Position numbers and translations under genes: made by a program
Shown: positions 26,837 to 35,144 of the stretch, piece after piece
How positions within the stretch are numbered: the stretch's first letter is position 1
Layout: every line of letters begins with the position of its first letter
Notes under the pieces: generated by a model
Told to the model about the DNA's origin: nothing
The model's database searches: none
What the model saw: only the letters and a program-made list of their open reading frames with translations
Source of the DNA: Opitutus terrae PB90-1
Lineage (GTDB): Bacteria; Verrucomicrobiota; Verrucomicrobiia; Opitutales; Opitutaceae
DNA length: 64,000 nucleotides
Direction of reading: 5' to 3'
Assembly (NCBI RefSeq): GCF_000019965.1
Contig: NC_010571.1
Span: 1,178,001 to 1,242,000 of the forward strand

Positions 26837-28174
26837 ATGCTGCTTCAACCCCGCTTGTCCTTTCTCCCGCGACTGACCGCGATGGCGCTTCTCGTCACGA
26901 TGCTGGCAACCCTCGGCGCCCGCACGCGGGCGGAGTCTCAGGTTCCGTTCGTTGCGCCCGACACGGTGCCCGGGCTGGTGATCGACTGGTCGCTCTCACC
27001 GACGCTGCGGCCCTCCGCGCTGGGGCCCGAGCGCTATCTGGAGGGCAAGGCCGCAGCTGCGATCGAGTGGCTGCCGGTCCGGAGCGATGCTGCGGGACTC
27101 GTGGAACTCACGCGATTCCGCACGCCCAACGCGCAGGGTGGATCGAAGATCTGGGCTCGCGCGCTCGTCACCGCGGAGCGGAGGGAGGTCCGGCCGTTTG
27201 CGCTGCGTTTTCGCGGCGACCTCGGCGTGTATCTGAACGGCCAGAAACTTTTCCACGGCCAGCGCGACGGCGCGGCAAACGAGAAACCCGACACGCTCTA
27301 TTTGTCGCTCGAAGCGGGAGACAACGAGCTGGTGCTGATGGCGACGGAGCAATCGGGCGGCTGGAGTTTCACGGTTCGCGATCAGAGCGCGATCTTTCGC
27401 GCCCCGCAGCTCGCGCCGGTGTGGGAACATCAGGGCCGCTTGCCGGCGCCGGAGAGCGTCGCGCACGATCCGAAGCGCGGCATGCTCTACGTCAGCAACT
27501 TCGCCGGCAACTCGATCGCGAAACTCGCGATGAACGGCGACGTGCTGGCGCGGGATTGGGTGAAAGACGTCGACCGCCCCACGGGGCTGAAGCTGCACGG
27601 CGGCCGGCTCTATGTGGTCGCGCGCGGCGCGATCGTCGAAATCGACCCGGAGACCGGGATGGTCGTCACGCGCACGCCGATCGCAGGCGCCGTGTTTCCG
27701 AACGATCTCGCGATCGATGCCGATGGCGCGATCTACGTGACCGACACGTTTAAGAACTGCATTCACCGCCTCGCGGCAGGCAGGTCCGAGGTGTGGCTCG
27801 AGGGTCCGGCTGTGGCCCAGCCCAACGGCATCCTGGTCGAGCGGGCGCGGCTCCTCGTCGGGGTGACTGCCGATGCCGCCATCAGGGCGGTCGACCTCGC
27901 GACCAAGGCGGTGACCACGCTCGTGACGGTCAGCCGTCCGGCGAACATGGACGGGCTCACCAGCGATGGCGCGGGCGGCTACTTGTTCTCCGACTACTTC
28001 GGCCGGCTCTACCACGTGGACGCAGCCGGTCGTCCGATGCTACTCCTCGACCGTCGCGGGCCACGGCAGTTCTGTGCGGACTTCGAGTATGTGCCGAGCG
28101 AGCGACTGATCATCATACCGTCGCTCTACGATGATCGCGTCACCGCGTATCACTGGGGGCCGGCTTCAAACTAG
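26837..28174 (+). CDS. Secreted SMP-30/NHL-type beta-propeller protein
   Basis: A 445-residue exported protein. A signal peptide (LTAMALLVTMLATLGARTRA) is followed by a beta domain of about 130 residues (ALRFRGDLGVYLNGQKLF), possibly a carbohydrate-binding module. A propeller of the SMP-30/gluconolactonase-NHL type follows, with blades such as YVSNFAGNSIAKL, PTGLKLHGGRLYVV, FPNDLAIDADGAIYVTDT and QPNGILVERARLLVG. Lactonase activity is possible but unproven. The TAG stop codon lies in the terminal CTAGCCCGG of the downstream repeat. Confidence 0.8.
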   Translation: MLLQPRLSFLPRLTAMALLVTMLATLGARTRAESQVPFVAPDTVPGLVIDWSLSPTLRPSALGPERYLEGKAAAAIEWLPVRSDAAGLVELTRFRTPNAQGGSKIWARALVTAERREVRPFALRFRGDLGVYLNGQKLFHGQRDGAANEKPDTLYLSLEAGDNELVLMATEQSGGWSFTVRDQSAIFRAPQLAPVWEHQGRLPAPESVAHDPKRGMLYVSNFAGNSIAKLAMNGDVLARDWVKDVDRPTGLKLHGGRLYVVARGAIVEIDPETGMVVTRTPIAGAVFPNDLAIDADGAIYVTDTFKNCIHRLAAGRSEVWLEGPAVAQPNGILVERARLLVGVTADAAIRAVDLATKAVTTLVTVSRPANMDGLTSDGAGGYLFSDYFGRLYHVDAAGRPMLLLDRRGPRQFCADFEYVPSERLIIIPSLYDDRVTAYHWGPASN

Positions 28175-28318
28175 CCCGGAGATTTCACGAGATTCGTGAA
28201 ATATCCGCCCTGCGGGCCGACTTTGTCGGGGCTAGCCGCGACAAGGTCGCTCCGCCGCAGGCGGACGGAAATTTCGCACGGAGCTTCACTCCTGTTCATG
28301 AAATTTCCGGGCCAGCTA
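28171..28318. repeat. 148-bp palindromic element, copy 1 (CTAGCCCGG...TTTCATGAA)
   Basis: The element starts CTAGCCCGGAGATTTCACGA and ends TTCATGAAATTTCCGGGCC plus AGCTA, so its ends are inverted repeats. Inside are GC-rich stems built on CCGCCCTGCGGGCCGAC and TCCGCCGCAGGCGGACGG. It fills the whole gap between convergent genes, and both genes use a TAG stop lying in its edges (28172-28174 on plus, 28316-28318 on minus). A close copy lies at 36350-36503. It could act as a bidirectional terminator. Confidence 0.88.
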
Positions 28319-29734
28319 CGTCGCGCCGCGAAGATAGTTCAACACGTCGGCGGCCGAGTAGGATTCGGCGTCGGGACGCATCAGTCGGTGCAGCTCGGTC
28401 AGCTCGTTGCCGGCGGTGACGATCGCCGGCTCGCGCACGCCGTCGTGGATCTGCGCGAACCCGACGGTGGCCGCGAGGCCGTTGCAGAGGCACTTGCGGC
28501 CAACCGTGTCCGCTTCCTTGCCACCCTTGCGCACATAATCTTCCACGCGCTCGGCGGCGCAGCGGTAACCGACGGTGCCATCGTCCTTGCGATAAGCTTG
28601 ACGCAGAAAGCCGAGATCGCAGCGCCGCTCGCGCGCCGCATACACGCCCGCCTCGGACATTGTGCCCGGCAGCCCGACCACCTTGAAGGGAAAGCCGGTG
28701 GGCGACGCGAACGGATCGGTGAACACCTGCAGGCCTCCGGCGCGACTCGCGCGGATCACGTCGAGCTTCAAGGCGGGATCGACTCCCGACTCGTCGCAAA
28801 ACGCGAACGCCGTGCCGACCTGGATGCCGGCGGCGCCGAGCGCCCGCGCCTGCGCGAGCTTGGCCGGACTGGCGTACGAACCGGCGAGCCAGAAGGGCAG
28901 TCCGAGTTCGCGGATCTTCTGCAGCTCCGGAACATCACGCGGCCCGTAGACGGGTTCGCCGCTGGCGCTCAATTGCAGGGCGCCGCGCGGCGGCGCGTTG
29001 TGCCCGCCGGCGATTTCGCTCTCCACCACGAATCCGTCGACCTGGCCGGAGGATTTCTTGGCCAGGGTCATCGCGAGCGTGGCCGACGCGACGATGGCGA
29101 GGAAGAAGGGCCGGCGCAGCGCGGTCGAAAAACCATCGCAGAACGCCGCCGGATCGAACCGCGCCGACCAGTCTTCGCCCGCCACCGCGCCGGCGACGTC
29201 GATCTTCAATTCGGCGGGCTGGCCGGCGGCGAGGCGGTCGAGCACGCCCGGAATCGCGCGGGGAATGCCGGCGCCCATCAGCACGTAGTCGACCTTCGCC
29301 AGCATCGCGCCGAACAGCGCGGGGAGCGTCGGCAGCTGCACCTTTTCGAGCAGGTTGATCCCGACGTGGCCGGCGTGGCCCTCCTTCGCGAGGAAGACCT
29401 CGACGAAACTACCGGCGACCGTCAGCTCGTTCGAGCGGGCGGTGGCGTTGAGCGTGGGCATCGGGACGGAGCGGAACGGCGTGTCGGTGGGTTTGCCGCC
29501 GGGCACGAAATATTCGGCCATCAATCGCTCGGCGACGGCCGGGACGGGAAAGGCCTGGAGCGCCCGGCGCATGTGGCCGCCGGCATCGCCCAGCTGGAGC
29601 CTGCGCGCCAACGCGATGCCGAGGGCGGTGCCCGAGACGACACCGAGTTCGCCGAGCCGCGAGACGGCCTTGGCCAGGCGCCAGTTCGACACGGCGATGC
29701 CCATGCCGCCCTGAATAATTTCCGGATGCTTCAT
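28316..29734 (-). CDS. NAD(P)H-dependent flavin oxidoreductase / nitronate monooxygenase family
   Basis: A 472-residue FMN TIM-barrel protein of the 2-nitropropane dioxygenase family. It begins with the family hallmark IIQGGMGIAVSNWRLAKAVS and continues with ESEIAGGHNAPPRG, the phosphate-binding LAGSYASPAKLAQARALGAAGIQVGTAF, and VVGLPGTMSE. It is longer than typical nitronate monooxygenases and closer to the size of PfaD/enoyl-reductase-like members, so the true substrate is open. The start at 29734 precedes the conserved N-terminal strand. The C-terminal portion has a small cysteine group (RKCLCNG). Confidence 0.82.
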   Translation of the reverse strand: MKHPEIIQGGMGIAVSNWRLAKAVSRLGELGVVSGTALGIALARRLQLGDAGGHMRRALQAFPVPAVAERLMAEYFVPGGKPTDTPFRSVPMPTLNATARSNELTVAGSFVEVFLAKEGHAGHVGINLLEKVQLPTLPALFGAMLAKVDYVLMGAGIPRAIPGVLDRLAAGQPAELKIDVAGAVAGEDWSARFDPAAFCDGFSTALRRPFFLAIVASATLAMTLAKKSSGQVDGFVVESEIAGGHNAPPRGALQLSASGEPVYGPRDVPELQKIRELGLPFWLAGSYASPAKLAQARALGAAGIQVGTAFAFCDESGVDPALKLDVIRASRAGGLQVFTDPFASPTGFPFKVVGLPGTMSEAGVYAARERRCDLGFLRQAYRKDDGTVGYRCAAERVEDYVRKGGKEADTVGRKCLCNGLAATVGFAQIHDGVREPAIVTAGNELTELHRLMRPDAESYSAADVLNYLRGAT

Positions 29735-30080
29735 GTGAGAAGCGCAAAGGGAGTGGCTCCGGCTCGACGACACCATTGCCGCCCAAACAGAACTGTGCTC
29801 GTCGCAGGGCACCGTTGCCTCGCATCGAGAGGCCTCGCTCGGCCCAACGCGCGCGGGGGACCATGCCGGGCCCGCGCCCGCGCGGAAAGCACGAAGTGAG
29901 GTTTTCGACGGCCGCGCCACTCGAACGCGGGCGCATTGCACTTTTTTGACGTGGGCGGGACCTTCGGCGACAGGCCACCGGCACCCGGCCGTGGGTTTGC
30001 AAGAAAGTGAAGGCCTCCTTCGAGCGCATCGCAGGCGATTCGCGGTGGAAGAAACAGCCGGGTGCGGCTAGCTTGGCGCC
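29735..30080. other. Divergent intergenic region, no gene seen
   Basis: This 346-nt gap lies between the flavin oxidoreductase and rhomboid genes. It is GC-rich, with short self-complementary stretches, but I see no repeat of the families found elsewhere, no RNA gene and no coding frame with the local codon bias. It must contain two promoters. Confidence 0.5.
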
Positions 30081-30932
30081 ATGCCGCTTGCGTCCGAACC
30101 GTTCGCCGAGTCCGCCGAGGATCGCACCCCGACGGATCTGGTCGAGGTCGGCGTTTATCGTTCGTCGGGCGAAGGGTTTCAGCACGGGCTGGTCGCGTTG
30201 GCGCTCGGGCGGCCGTTCTGGCTCGTGCCGGCGGAGCAGGGCTACCGGTTGATGGTTGAGTCCGAACCGGCGGCGCTCGTGCGGGAGCAACTCGCATGCT
30301 TCGACCGCGAAAGTGCGAGCTGGCCGCCGCGGGCGGAACCAGTCCCGCGGACGATGCAACGGACGGATTGGCGGACGCCGCTGCTCTGGGCGGCGGTGAC
30401 GGCGGGGGCGTTTCGGACGCAACTCATTGATCCCGGCTGGACCGAGCGCGGGGCGCTCGATGCGGCCGGCGTGTGGGAACGCGGCGAATGGTGGCGGCCG
30501 GTTACCTCGCTGTTCCTGCACGGCGACATCGCGCATCTCGTTTCGAACGCGCTCAGCGGGATCTTCGTTTTTTCCGCGGTGCTCACGGTGTTTGGGCGGA
30601 TACGCGGCTGGCTGCTGCTCGCCGCGTCGGCGGTGCTGGGCAACGTCATCGCGGTGACGGCGCATCGCGCCGACGACTATCGCTCGATCGGCGCGTCGAC
30701 GGCGGTGTTCGCGGCGCTGGGTTTGCTCACGGGCGGGGCCGTGCGGCGCGTGATGCGCGGGCGCACGACGGAGCGCTGGCGTGCGGTGTTCGCGCCGTTG
30801 GCCTCGGGATTGGTCGTGCTCGCCCTGTTCGGTGCCGGCGAGGTGCACATCGACGTGGTCGCGCACACCACGGGCTTCGTGGCGGGTGTCGCGCTCGGTT
30901 TGGCCGCCGGGCCGGTGTTGCCCCGAGCGTGA
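30081..30932 (+). CDS. Rhomboid-family intramembrane serine protease
   Basis: A 283-residue membrane protein. A soluble N-terminal region of about 95 residues precedes six hydrophobic helices. Rhomboid landmarks are FLHGDIAHLVSNALSG in the second helix, the nucleophile motif GASTAVFAALG (Ser about 206) and the catalytic histidine in VVAHTTGFVAGVALG (about 262). The residue after the serine is Thr instead of the usual Gly, but the His and Ser are in place, so it is probably active. It ends only 9 nt from the convergent DUF3795 gene. Confidence 0.88.
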   Translation: MPLASEPFAESAEDRTPTDLVEVGVYRSSGEGFQHGLVALALGRPFWLVPAEQGYRLMVESEPAALVREQLACFDRESASWPPRAEPVPRTMQRTDWRTPLLWAAVTAGAFRTQLIDPGWTERGALDAAGVWERGEWWRPVTSLFLHGDIAHLVSNALSGIFVFSAVLTVFGRIRGWLLLAASAVLGNVIAVTAHRADDYRSIGASTAVFAALGLLTGGAVRRVMRGRTTERWRAVFAPLASGLVVLALFGAGEVHIDVVAHTTGFVAGVALGLAAGPVLPRA

Positions 30933-30941
30933 GAGTTCAGC

Positions 30942-31460
30942 TCAGGCGACCGTCACCATGCCGGCGGCGACGTAGTCTTTCTGCCATTGCTCGACCTGCT
31001 GCTTGAACTTCGGCCAGTTCTTCCAGAGCTCCTTCTCGCAGCGGACGAGTTCCTGGCACTGGATGCAGCTGTCGAATCCGCGCTTCATGGCGCAGACGCG
31101 CACGGTGCATCGCTGCTGCATCACGTTGAGCGACTGCTTTTCCGTCGGCTTGCAGCCGTGGCAGAAACACAGCGCCGGGTCGTCGATGCCGTGCTTCTGT
31201 TTCCATTGCCATTTCTCATGCACCGCCTTCATCGCGGCCGGATCCTGCGCCTGCGTGGCATGGTAAAGCTCGCAGCGGTCGTCGCAGATCAATCCGCAGT
31301 AAGCGCGGGACTTCAGGTCAGGCAGCTTTTCGGTCGGTTTATCTTCCGCGGTCGCGGCCGCCGCTTGAAGGCTGCGCATGATCGCCGCGCCGCACGCGCA
31401 GGCCAAACCGAGTTGGCCGCACCGTTTCAAAAACTCACGCCGGGGTAGCTGGGGAGTCAT
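30942..31460 (-). CDS. Tat-exported DUF3795 cysteine-rich protein
   Basis: A 172-residue protein with a twin-arginine-like signal (PRREFLKRCGQLGLACACGAAI). It is then cysteine-rich: RAYCGLICDDRCELYHAT, CFCHGCK, CTVRVCAMKRGFDSCIQCQELVRCE. This is the DUF3795 signature, likely a metal-binding fold, possibly carrying a cofactor since Tat exports folded proteins. The start at 31460 puts the RR motif near the N-terminus; the upstream extension lacks coding character. Function is unknown. Confidence 0.82.
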   Translation of the reverse strand: MTPQLPRREFLKRCGQLGLACACGAAIMRSLQAAAATAEDKPTEKLPDLKSRAYCGLICDDRCELYHATQAQDPAAMKAVHEKWQWKQKHGIDDPALCFCHGCKPTEKQSLNVMQQRCTVRVCAMKRGFDSCIQCQELVRCEKELWKNWPKFKQQVEQWQKDYVAAGMVTVA

Positions 31461-31531
31461 GACGCCGGCATAACGCCTGCGCGTCGCCCAACCCTTCGGT
31501 TGTCGCACGTCGATCTCGCGCGCCGGGCCGG

Positions 31532-32551
31532 TCACGCGAACTCGCGCTGCGCGGCGGAGAGTCCGCGCTCGTAGGCGGCGATCAGCCGGTCCCACGTGGC
31601 GTCGAGCGTGGTGTCGACCGACTGCCGTTGCGGCTCCGCGTCAAACCAACGCAACGTCCGCGCGATGCCGTCGCGGTACCGGGTGGTCGCGACGAAATCG
31701 GGCACGAAGCGCTTGATCTTGCTGTTGTCGAACACGGCGGAGTGCGACTTGTCGCCGAGCAACGAGCCGACGTACTCCGGCATGCATGCAGCCAGGAAAT
31801 CCGACGCGATGTGCACCAGTTTCGGCTGCGGCACCCCTGCAGCCTCAGCGGTTTGCTGGTAAATCTGGTTCCACGTCAGCGCTTCGTCCGAGGTGATATG
31901 AAACGCGTGGCCGATTGATCCCGGGTGGCCCAGCAAGCCGACCAGCCCTTTGGCGAAGTCGGTGTTGTGCGTGATCGTCCAGAGCGAGAGCCCGTCGCCG
32001 GGCGCGATCAACGGCTTCCCGGCCCGCAGCCGCGCGATCGCCGTAAAACTTTGTGTCCAGCTGTTGATGGCGAGCGGGATGTTGGTGTCGCCGTAGGTGA
32101 GCGACGGCCGGACGATCGTGATCGGAAAAGCCTGCTCGCGGTAAGCGCGCAGCAGCAGTTCCTCGCAGGCAATCTTGTTGCGCGAGTATTCCCACAGCGG
32201 ATTGGCCAGCGGCGTGGACTCGGTGATCAGGTAGTGGCTGAGCGGCTTTTGGTACGCACTGGCCGAGCTGATGAAGACAAACTGCCCGACGTGGCCGCGA
32301 AACAGCGCGAGCCGCTGCTCGAGATCGGCAGGGGTGAACGCGACAAAGTCGACCACGGCGTCCCACTGCCGACCCGCCAGCGCCGCGGCCACGCTGGCTG
32401 GTGCGGCGAGATCGGCGGTCAACTGTTGCGCGCCGGGAATCGCTTCGCGCCGCGAACGGTTGAGCAGCGTGACCTCCAGGCCTCGGGCGAGCGCGAGCTG
32501 CGTGCAGGCGGTGCTGATGATGCCGGTGCCGCCGAGGAAGAGGATCTTCAT
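31532..32551 (-). CDS. NAD-dependent epimerase/dehydratase (extended SDR)
   Basis: A 339-residue cytoplasmic enzyme with the N-terminal Rossmann motif ILFLGGTGIISTACTQLA. The family blocks FVFISSASAYQKP (catalytic serine region), SRNKIACEELL (a lysine active site without the usual YxxxK tyrosine, preceded by WEYSRNK) and TIVRPSLTYGD are present. It probably acts on a nucleotide sugar or similar alcohol; the exact substrate is not readable. The start at 32551 begins directly with the first strand. Confidence 0.85.
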   Translation of the reverse strand: MKILFLGGTGIISTACTQLALARGLEVTLLNRSRREAIPGAQQLTADLAAPASVAAALAGRQWDAVVDFVAFTPADLEQRLALFRGHVGQFVFISSASAYQKPLSHYLITESTPLANPLWEYSRNKIACEELLLRAYREQAFPITIVRPSLTYGDTNIPLAINSWTQSFTAIARLRAGKPLIAPGDGLSLWTITHNTDFAKGLVGLLGHPGSIGHAFHITSDEALTWNQIYQQTAEAAGVPQPKLVHIASDFLAACMPEYVGSLLGDKSHSAVFDNSKIKRFVPDFVATTRYRDGIARTLRWFDAEPQRQSVDTTLDATWDRLIAAYERGLSAAQREFA

Positions 32552-32663
32552 GGATCCGGACTGAACCACGAAATCCGCGAAACACACGAAATAATCCGGC
32601 CATAGATCGATGCCACAAGTGAGCAGCGATCCCGCAGGGAAACCATCGGAACAACCGCGATCC

Positions 32664-32745
32664 GTAACCACGGATAACACGGATGAAATCACGAGCCATA
32701 GGACGACCGCTTCCCTCCGTGTTCATCGGTGTGATCCAAGGTCGG
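32664..32745. repeat. ACCACGGATAACACGGATG inverted repeat
   Basis: Left arm AACCACGGATAACACGGATG and right arm CCGTGTTCATCGGTGTGATC with CAAGGTC pair over about 25 nt in the gap between divergent genes. A related phrase, AACCACGAAATCCGCGAAAC, lies just before it at about 32560. The CCACGGAT-ACACGGATG wording is a dispersed repeat I know from verrucomicrobial genomes. The 292-nt gap otherwise has no gene. Confidence 0.7.
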
Positions 32746-32843
32746 TTCGGAACGGAGCGAGCTGCGACTCTCGTTCCGGGATCGCGCAGGCATTGACCGC
32801 GCCGCGGCGATCCGGGATCGTCGAGGCCGACTGCGCATCGATC

Positions 32844-33569
32844 ATGCCCGAGAAACTCACCCTCAACGCGTCGGTGCTTTACGCCGACGTGGACCGCACC
32901 GAAGTGCTGCTGTTGCGCGGCGTGTTCAAGTTCCTCCAGGAGGCAGCGATCACGCACGCGAACCAGTTCGATCTCGGTTCGCGCGCGATGGCGACCCGTG
33001 GCGAATCCTGGGTGCTGAACCGAATGGCGGTCGCGGTGCACCGCTACCCGCGTTACGAGGAGACGATGCGGATCGAAACGTGGTCGCGCGGAATCAAGGG
33101 GTTCAAAGGCTACCGCGAGTTTCGCGTCTTCGACGCGCAGGGCGCGCCGCTTTTCTCCGGCTCGTCGCTCTGGCTGTATGTGAACATGCGCACCAAGTCG
33201 ATCATCCGCGTGCCCGCTGAGCTCGCGGCAGAGTTTCCGAAGCGCGACGACGGCGCGTTTTTCCCGGAGCTGGAGTCGCTGGAATTCGCGCCGCCGGCGG
33301 CGGACGCGCGCCGCGTGCCGATCGCGATCCGCTATTCGGACGTCGATGTGAACGCGCACGTGAACAACACCGCGTATCTGGATTTCCTGCAGGAGGCGCT
33401 GGCCCGCGCTGGACTGTCGCCGCGGCCGCAAAGCATCCGGATCAAATACGCCAGGGCCATTCCGGCGGAAGCCGAGACCGTCCGCGTGGCGATCGAGCCC
33501 CGCGGGACGGGCGCGGCATTTGCGATCGAAGATCACGATACCATTTTCGCGATTGGCGAAGTTGATTAG
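32844..33569 (+). CDS. Acyl-ACP thioesterase (FatA-like double hotdog)
   Basis: A 241-residue cytoplasmic protein with two hotdog repeats, as in bacterial acyl-ACP thioesterases related to plant FatA/FatB. The first hotdog has VFKFLQEAAITHA and VLNRMAVAVHRYPRYEETMRIETWSRG. The second has IRYSDVDVNAHVNNTAYLDFLQEAL, where the D-N-H-VNN set corresponds to the plant catalytic region. It would release free fatty acids from ACP to set chain length or supply membrane precursors. The start at 32844 opens just before the first strand; the longer frame is rejected. Confidence 0.85.
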   Translation: MPEKLTLNASVLYADVDRTEVLLLRGVFKFLQEAAITHANQFDLGSRAMATRGESWVLNRMAVAVHRYPRYEETMRIETWSRGIKGFKGYREFRVFDAQGAPLFSGSSLWLYVNMRTKSIIRVPAELAAEFPKRDDGAFFPELESLEFAPPAADARRVPIAIRYSDVDVNAHVNNTAYLDFLQEALARAGLSPRPQSIRIKYARAIPAEAETVRVAIEPRGTGAAFAIEDHDTIFAIGEVD

Positions 33570-33670
33570 CGCTTGGCCCGCGCGAAGCGGGTAGCGAGCC
33601 GAAAAATAGCCGGAGGCAAGCGGGACCGTCCGGATCGCCGAGATTTCACTCGACGTTCGATGGTCGTGCT

Positions 33671-33702
33671 GGCCCGCCCGGTGGTCGGGCCGTACCTTTT
33701 TT
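33671..33702. terminator. Possible terminator hairpin with T-run
   Basis: GGCCCG and CGGGCC pair around a nine-base loop, and the plus strand continues GTACC then six Ts. It lies between the convergent thioesterase gene and secreted hypothetical gene. The five-base gap before the T-run makes it a weak intrinsic terminator. Confidence 0.45.
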
Positions 33703-33713
33703 GAACACCGCTA

Positions 33714-35024
33714 CTAGCCTTTGGGCGCAGTGCCGGTCGCCGGGGGAGGAGTCGCGGGTGGCGTGCGCACGCCGGTGGGCGGAGTCGGCGTGAGCATGCG
33801 CATCCAGGAGCCTCCGTACTGCTTGTAAGCCTCGAAGCCCTTTTCCCCGAGGAGCGGCTGCAGCGTGGCGGTTGCCTCCTGCGCGAGCCCGGTCATCTGC
33901 GACGCTCGATCGGCGCCGGACAAACTGCGGTTGGCGCGGATGGCGCCGGCGCGCCGCTGGATGTCCTGCTGCACGGCGGCGATTTGCGGCACAATCGTTG
34001 TCGGCAGCTCGTAGCGCGCGACCACGCGGTTGATCATGTTGTAACGCGGATCGGTGGCCTGGGTCAGTGCGGCCAAGCGTTCGGGCGTGAGCGAGCCGGA
34101 CGCCGCCTGCAGAAACGCGGCTTGCCGCTGCTGCATCTGCTCGGCCGAGGTGACGCCGGTCGTCGCGCCGAACTGATCTTCCGTGCTGCGGGCGGCGCGG
34201 AACAGCGCGCGGAATTCGTCTTCCGTCGGCTTGAAAGTCGTCAGCTGTTGCCGGAGCGTTTGCGCGGTCGAGCTCGACCGCAGTTCGTAGTTTTCCAGTT
34301 CGGTCGTGGTGAGAATCTGGGCGAGGTCGCCGCGCATTTCCTTTTCGAGGTAGGCCATTTTCTGGCGGTCCTCCGGCATGAGCAGACCGTTGGCCTCGGT
34401 GAAAATCTGCGAACGGAGTTCGTTGTAGTCCTGCGCGATCTGCTGCATCTGCTCCGCTTTTTGCGGCGAGACGTCGCCGAACTGCCGGCGCCGATAGTAG
34501 TCGCCGGTGGGGCCCTCTCGATCGGCATCTTCGCCCAGCAACTCCTTCATCCGCTCGCTCTCCTCCTGGCGCAGCTGGCGGTAGGCGGACATGAACTGCG
34601 GGTCGAGCCCGAAGCGATTGCCGGTCCAGTACGGCGGTTCCTTGATGCCCGCAACGAGCGCACGCTGGCGCGCGGCGTAGTCCTCGTGCAAGCGATAGCC
34701 GACGATCGAGCGCAAGAGCCAGGAGGGACAGCCTTCCGCGCGGAGCCGCGTAACCAGCTCTTCGAGGCTACCGGTGCCGAGATCGCGCCAACGGGTCGTC
34801 GCGAGGTCCGTCTCGTGCCGGTCGTTTGGTGCTCCGGAAGCTGGATCGGCCGCGGTGGTGGCGACTGATTGGGTGCCGCGGGCAGAAGTAGCCGGCGCGG
34901 AACCCGGCCGGTGATCGACCGACACGGTCGGAGCCGACGAGACGGAATCGAGTCGCACCATCGCGACGACCAGCGCCGCGTTGACGACGAGCGAACCTGC
35001 AAGCACGAGCGGTAACGCTTTCAT
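33714..35024 (-). CDS. Secreted/anchored hypothetical protein, helix-rich
   Basis: A 436-residue protein with an N-terminal hydrophobic helix (LPLVLAGSLVVNAALVVAMV), then a Ser/Thr/Ala-rich linker. A long helical region follows with many Gln, Glu and Arg (VSPQKAEQMQQIAQDYNELRSQ, MPEDRQKMAYLEKEMRGDLA). The C-terminus is Pro-rich and low-complexity (PPTGVRTPPATPPPATG). I recognise no named family; similar periplasmic coiled-coil proteins occur in Verrucomicrobiota. It is divergent from the GH5 gene. Confidence 0.72.
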   Translation of the reverse strand: MKALPLVLAGSLVVNAALVVAMVRLDSVSSAPTVSVDHRPGSAPATSARGTQSVATTAADPASGAPNDRHETDLATTRWRDLGTGSLEELVTRLRAEGCPSWLLRSIVGYRLHEDYAARQRALVAGIKEPPYWTGNRFGLDPQFMSAYRQLRQEESERMKELLGEDADREGPTGDYYRRRQFGDVSPQKAEQMQQIAQDYNELRSQIFTEANGLLMPEDRQKMAYLEKEMRGDLAQILTTTELENYELRSSSTAQTLRQQLTTFKPTEDEFRALFRAARSTEDQFGATTGVTSAEQMQQRQAAFLQAASGSLTPERLAALTQATDPRYNMINRVVARYELPTTIVPQIAAVQQDIQRRAGAIRANRSLSGADRASQMTGLAQEATATLQPLLGEKGFEAYKQYGGSWMRMLTPTPPTGVRTPPATPPPATGTAPKG

Positions 35025-35144
35025 GGGGTGGAGAGCGGCTTATGACACGGCGGCCGTTCGTGCAATTAATTTGGATCAGGAGCGCCACGGGCGTCGTGCG
35101 TCCACGAGCTGGCGTTTGCGCCCGCCGCGGGCAGGTTTGGGCGC

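Noticed and set aside
28171-28318. Insertion sequence with terminal inverted repeats
   Set aside because: It is only about 150 bp and encodes nothing, so it is at most a MITE- or REP-like element; no transposase is visible in the window.
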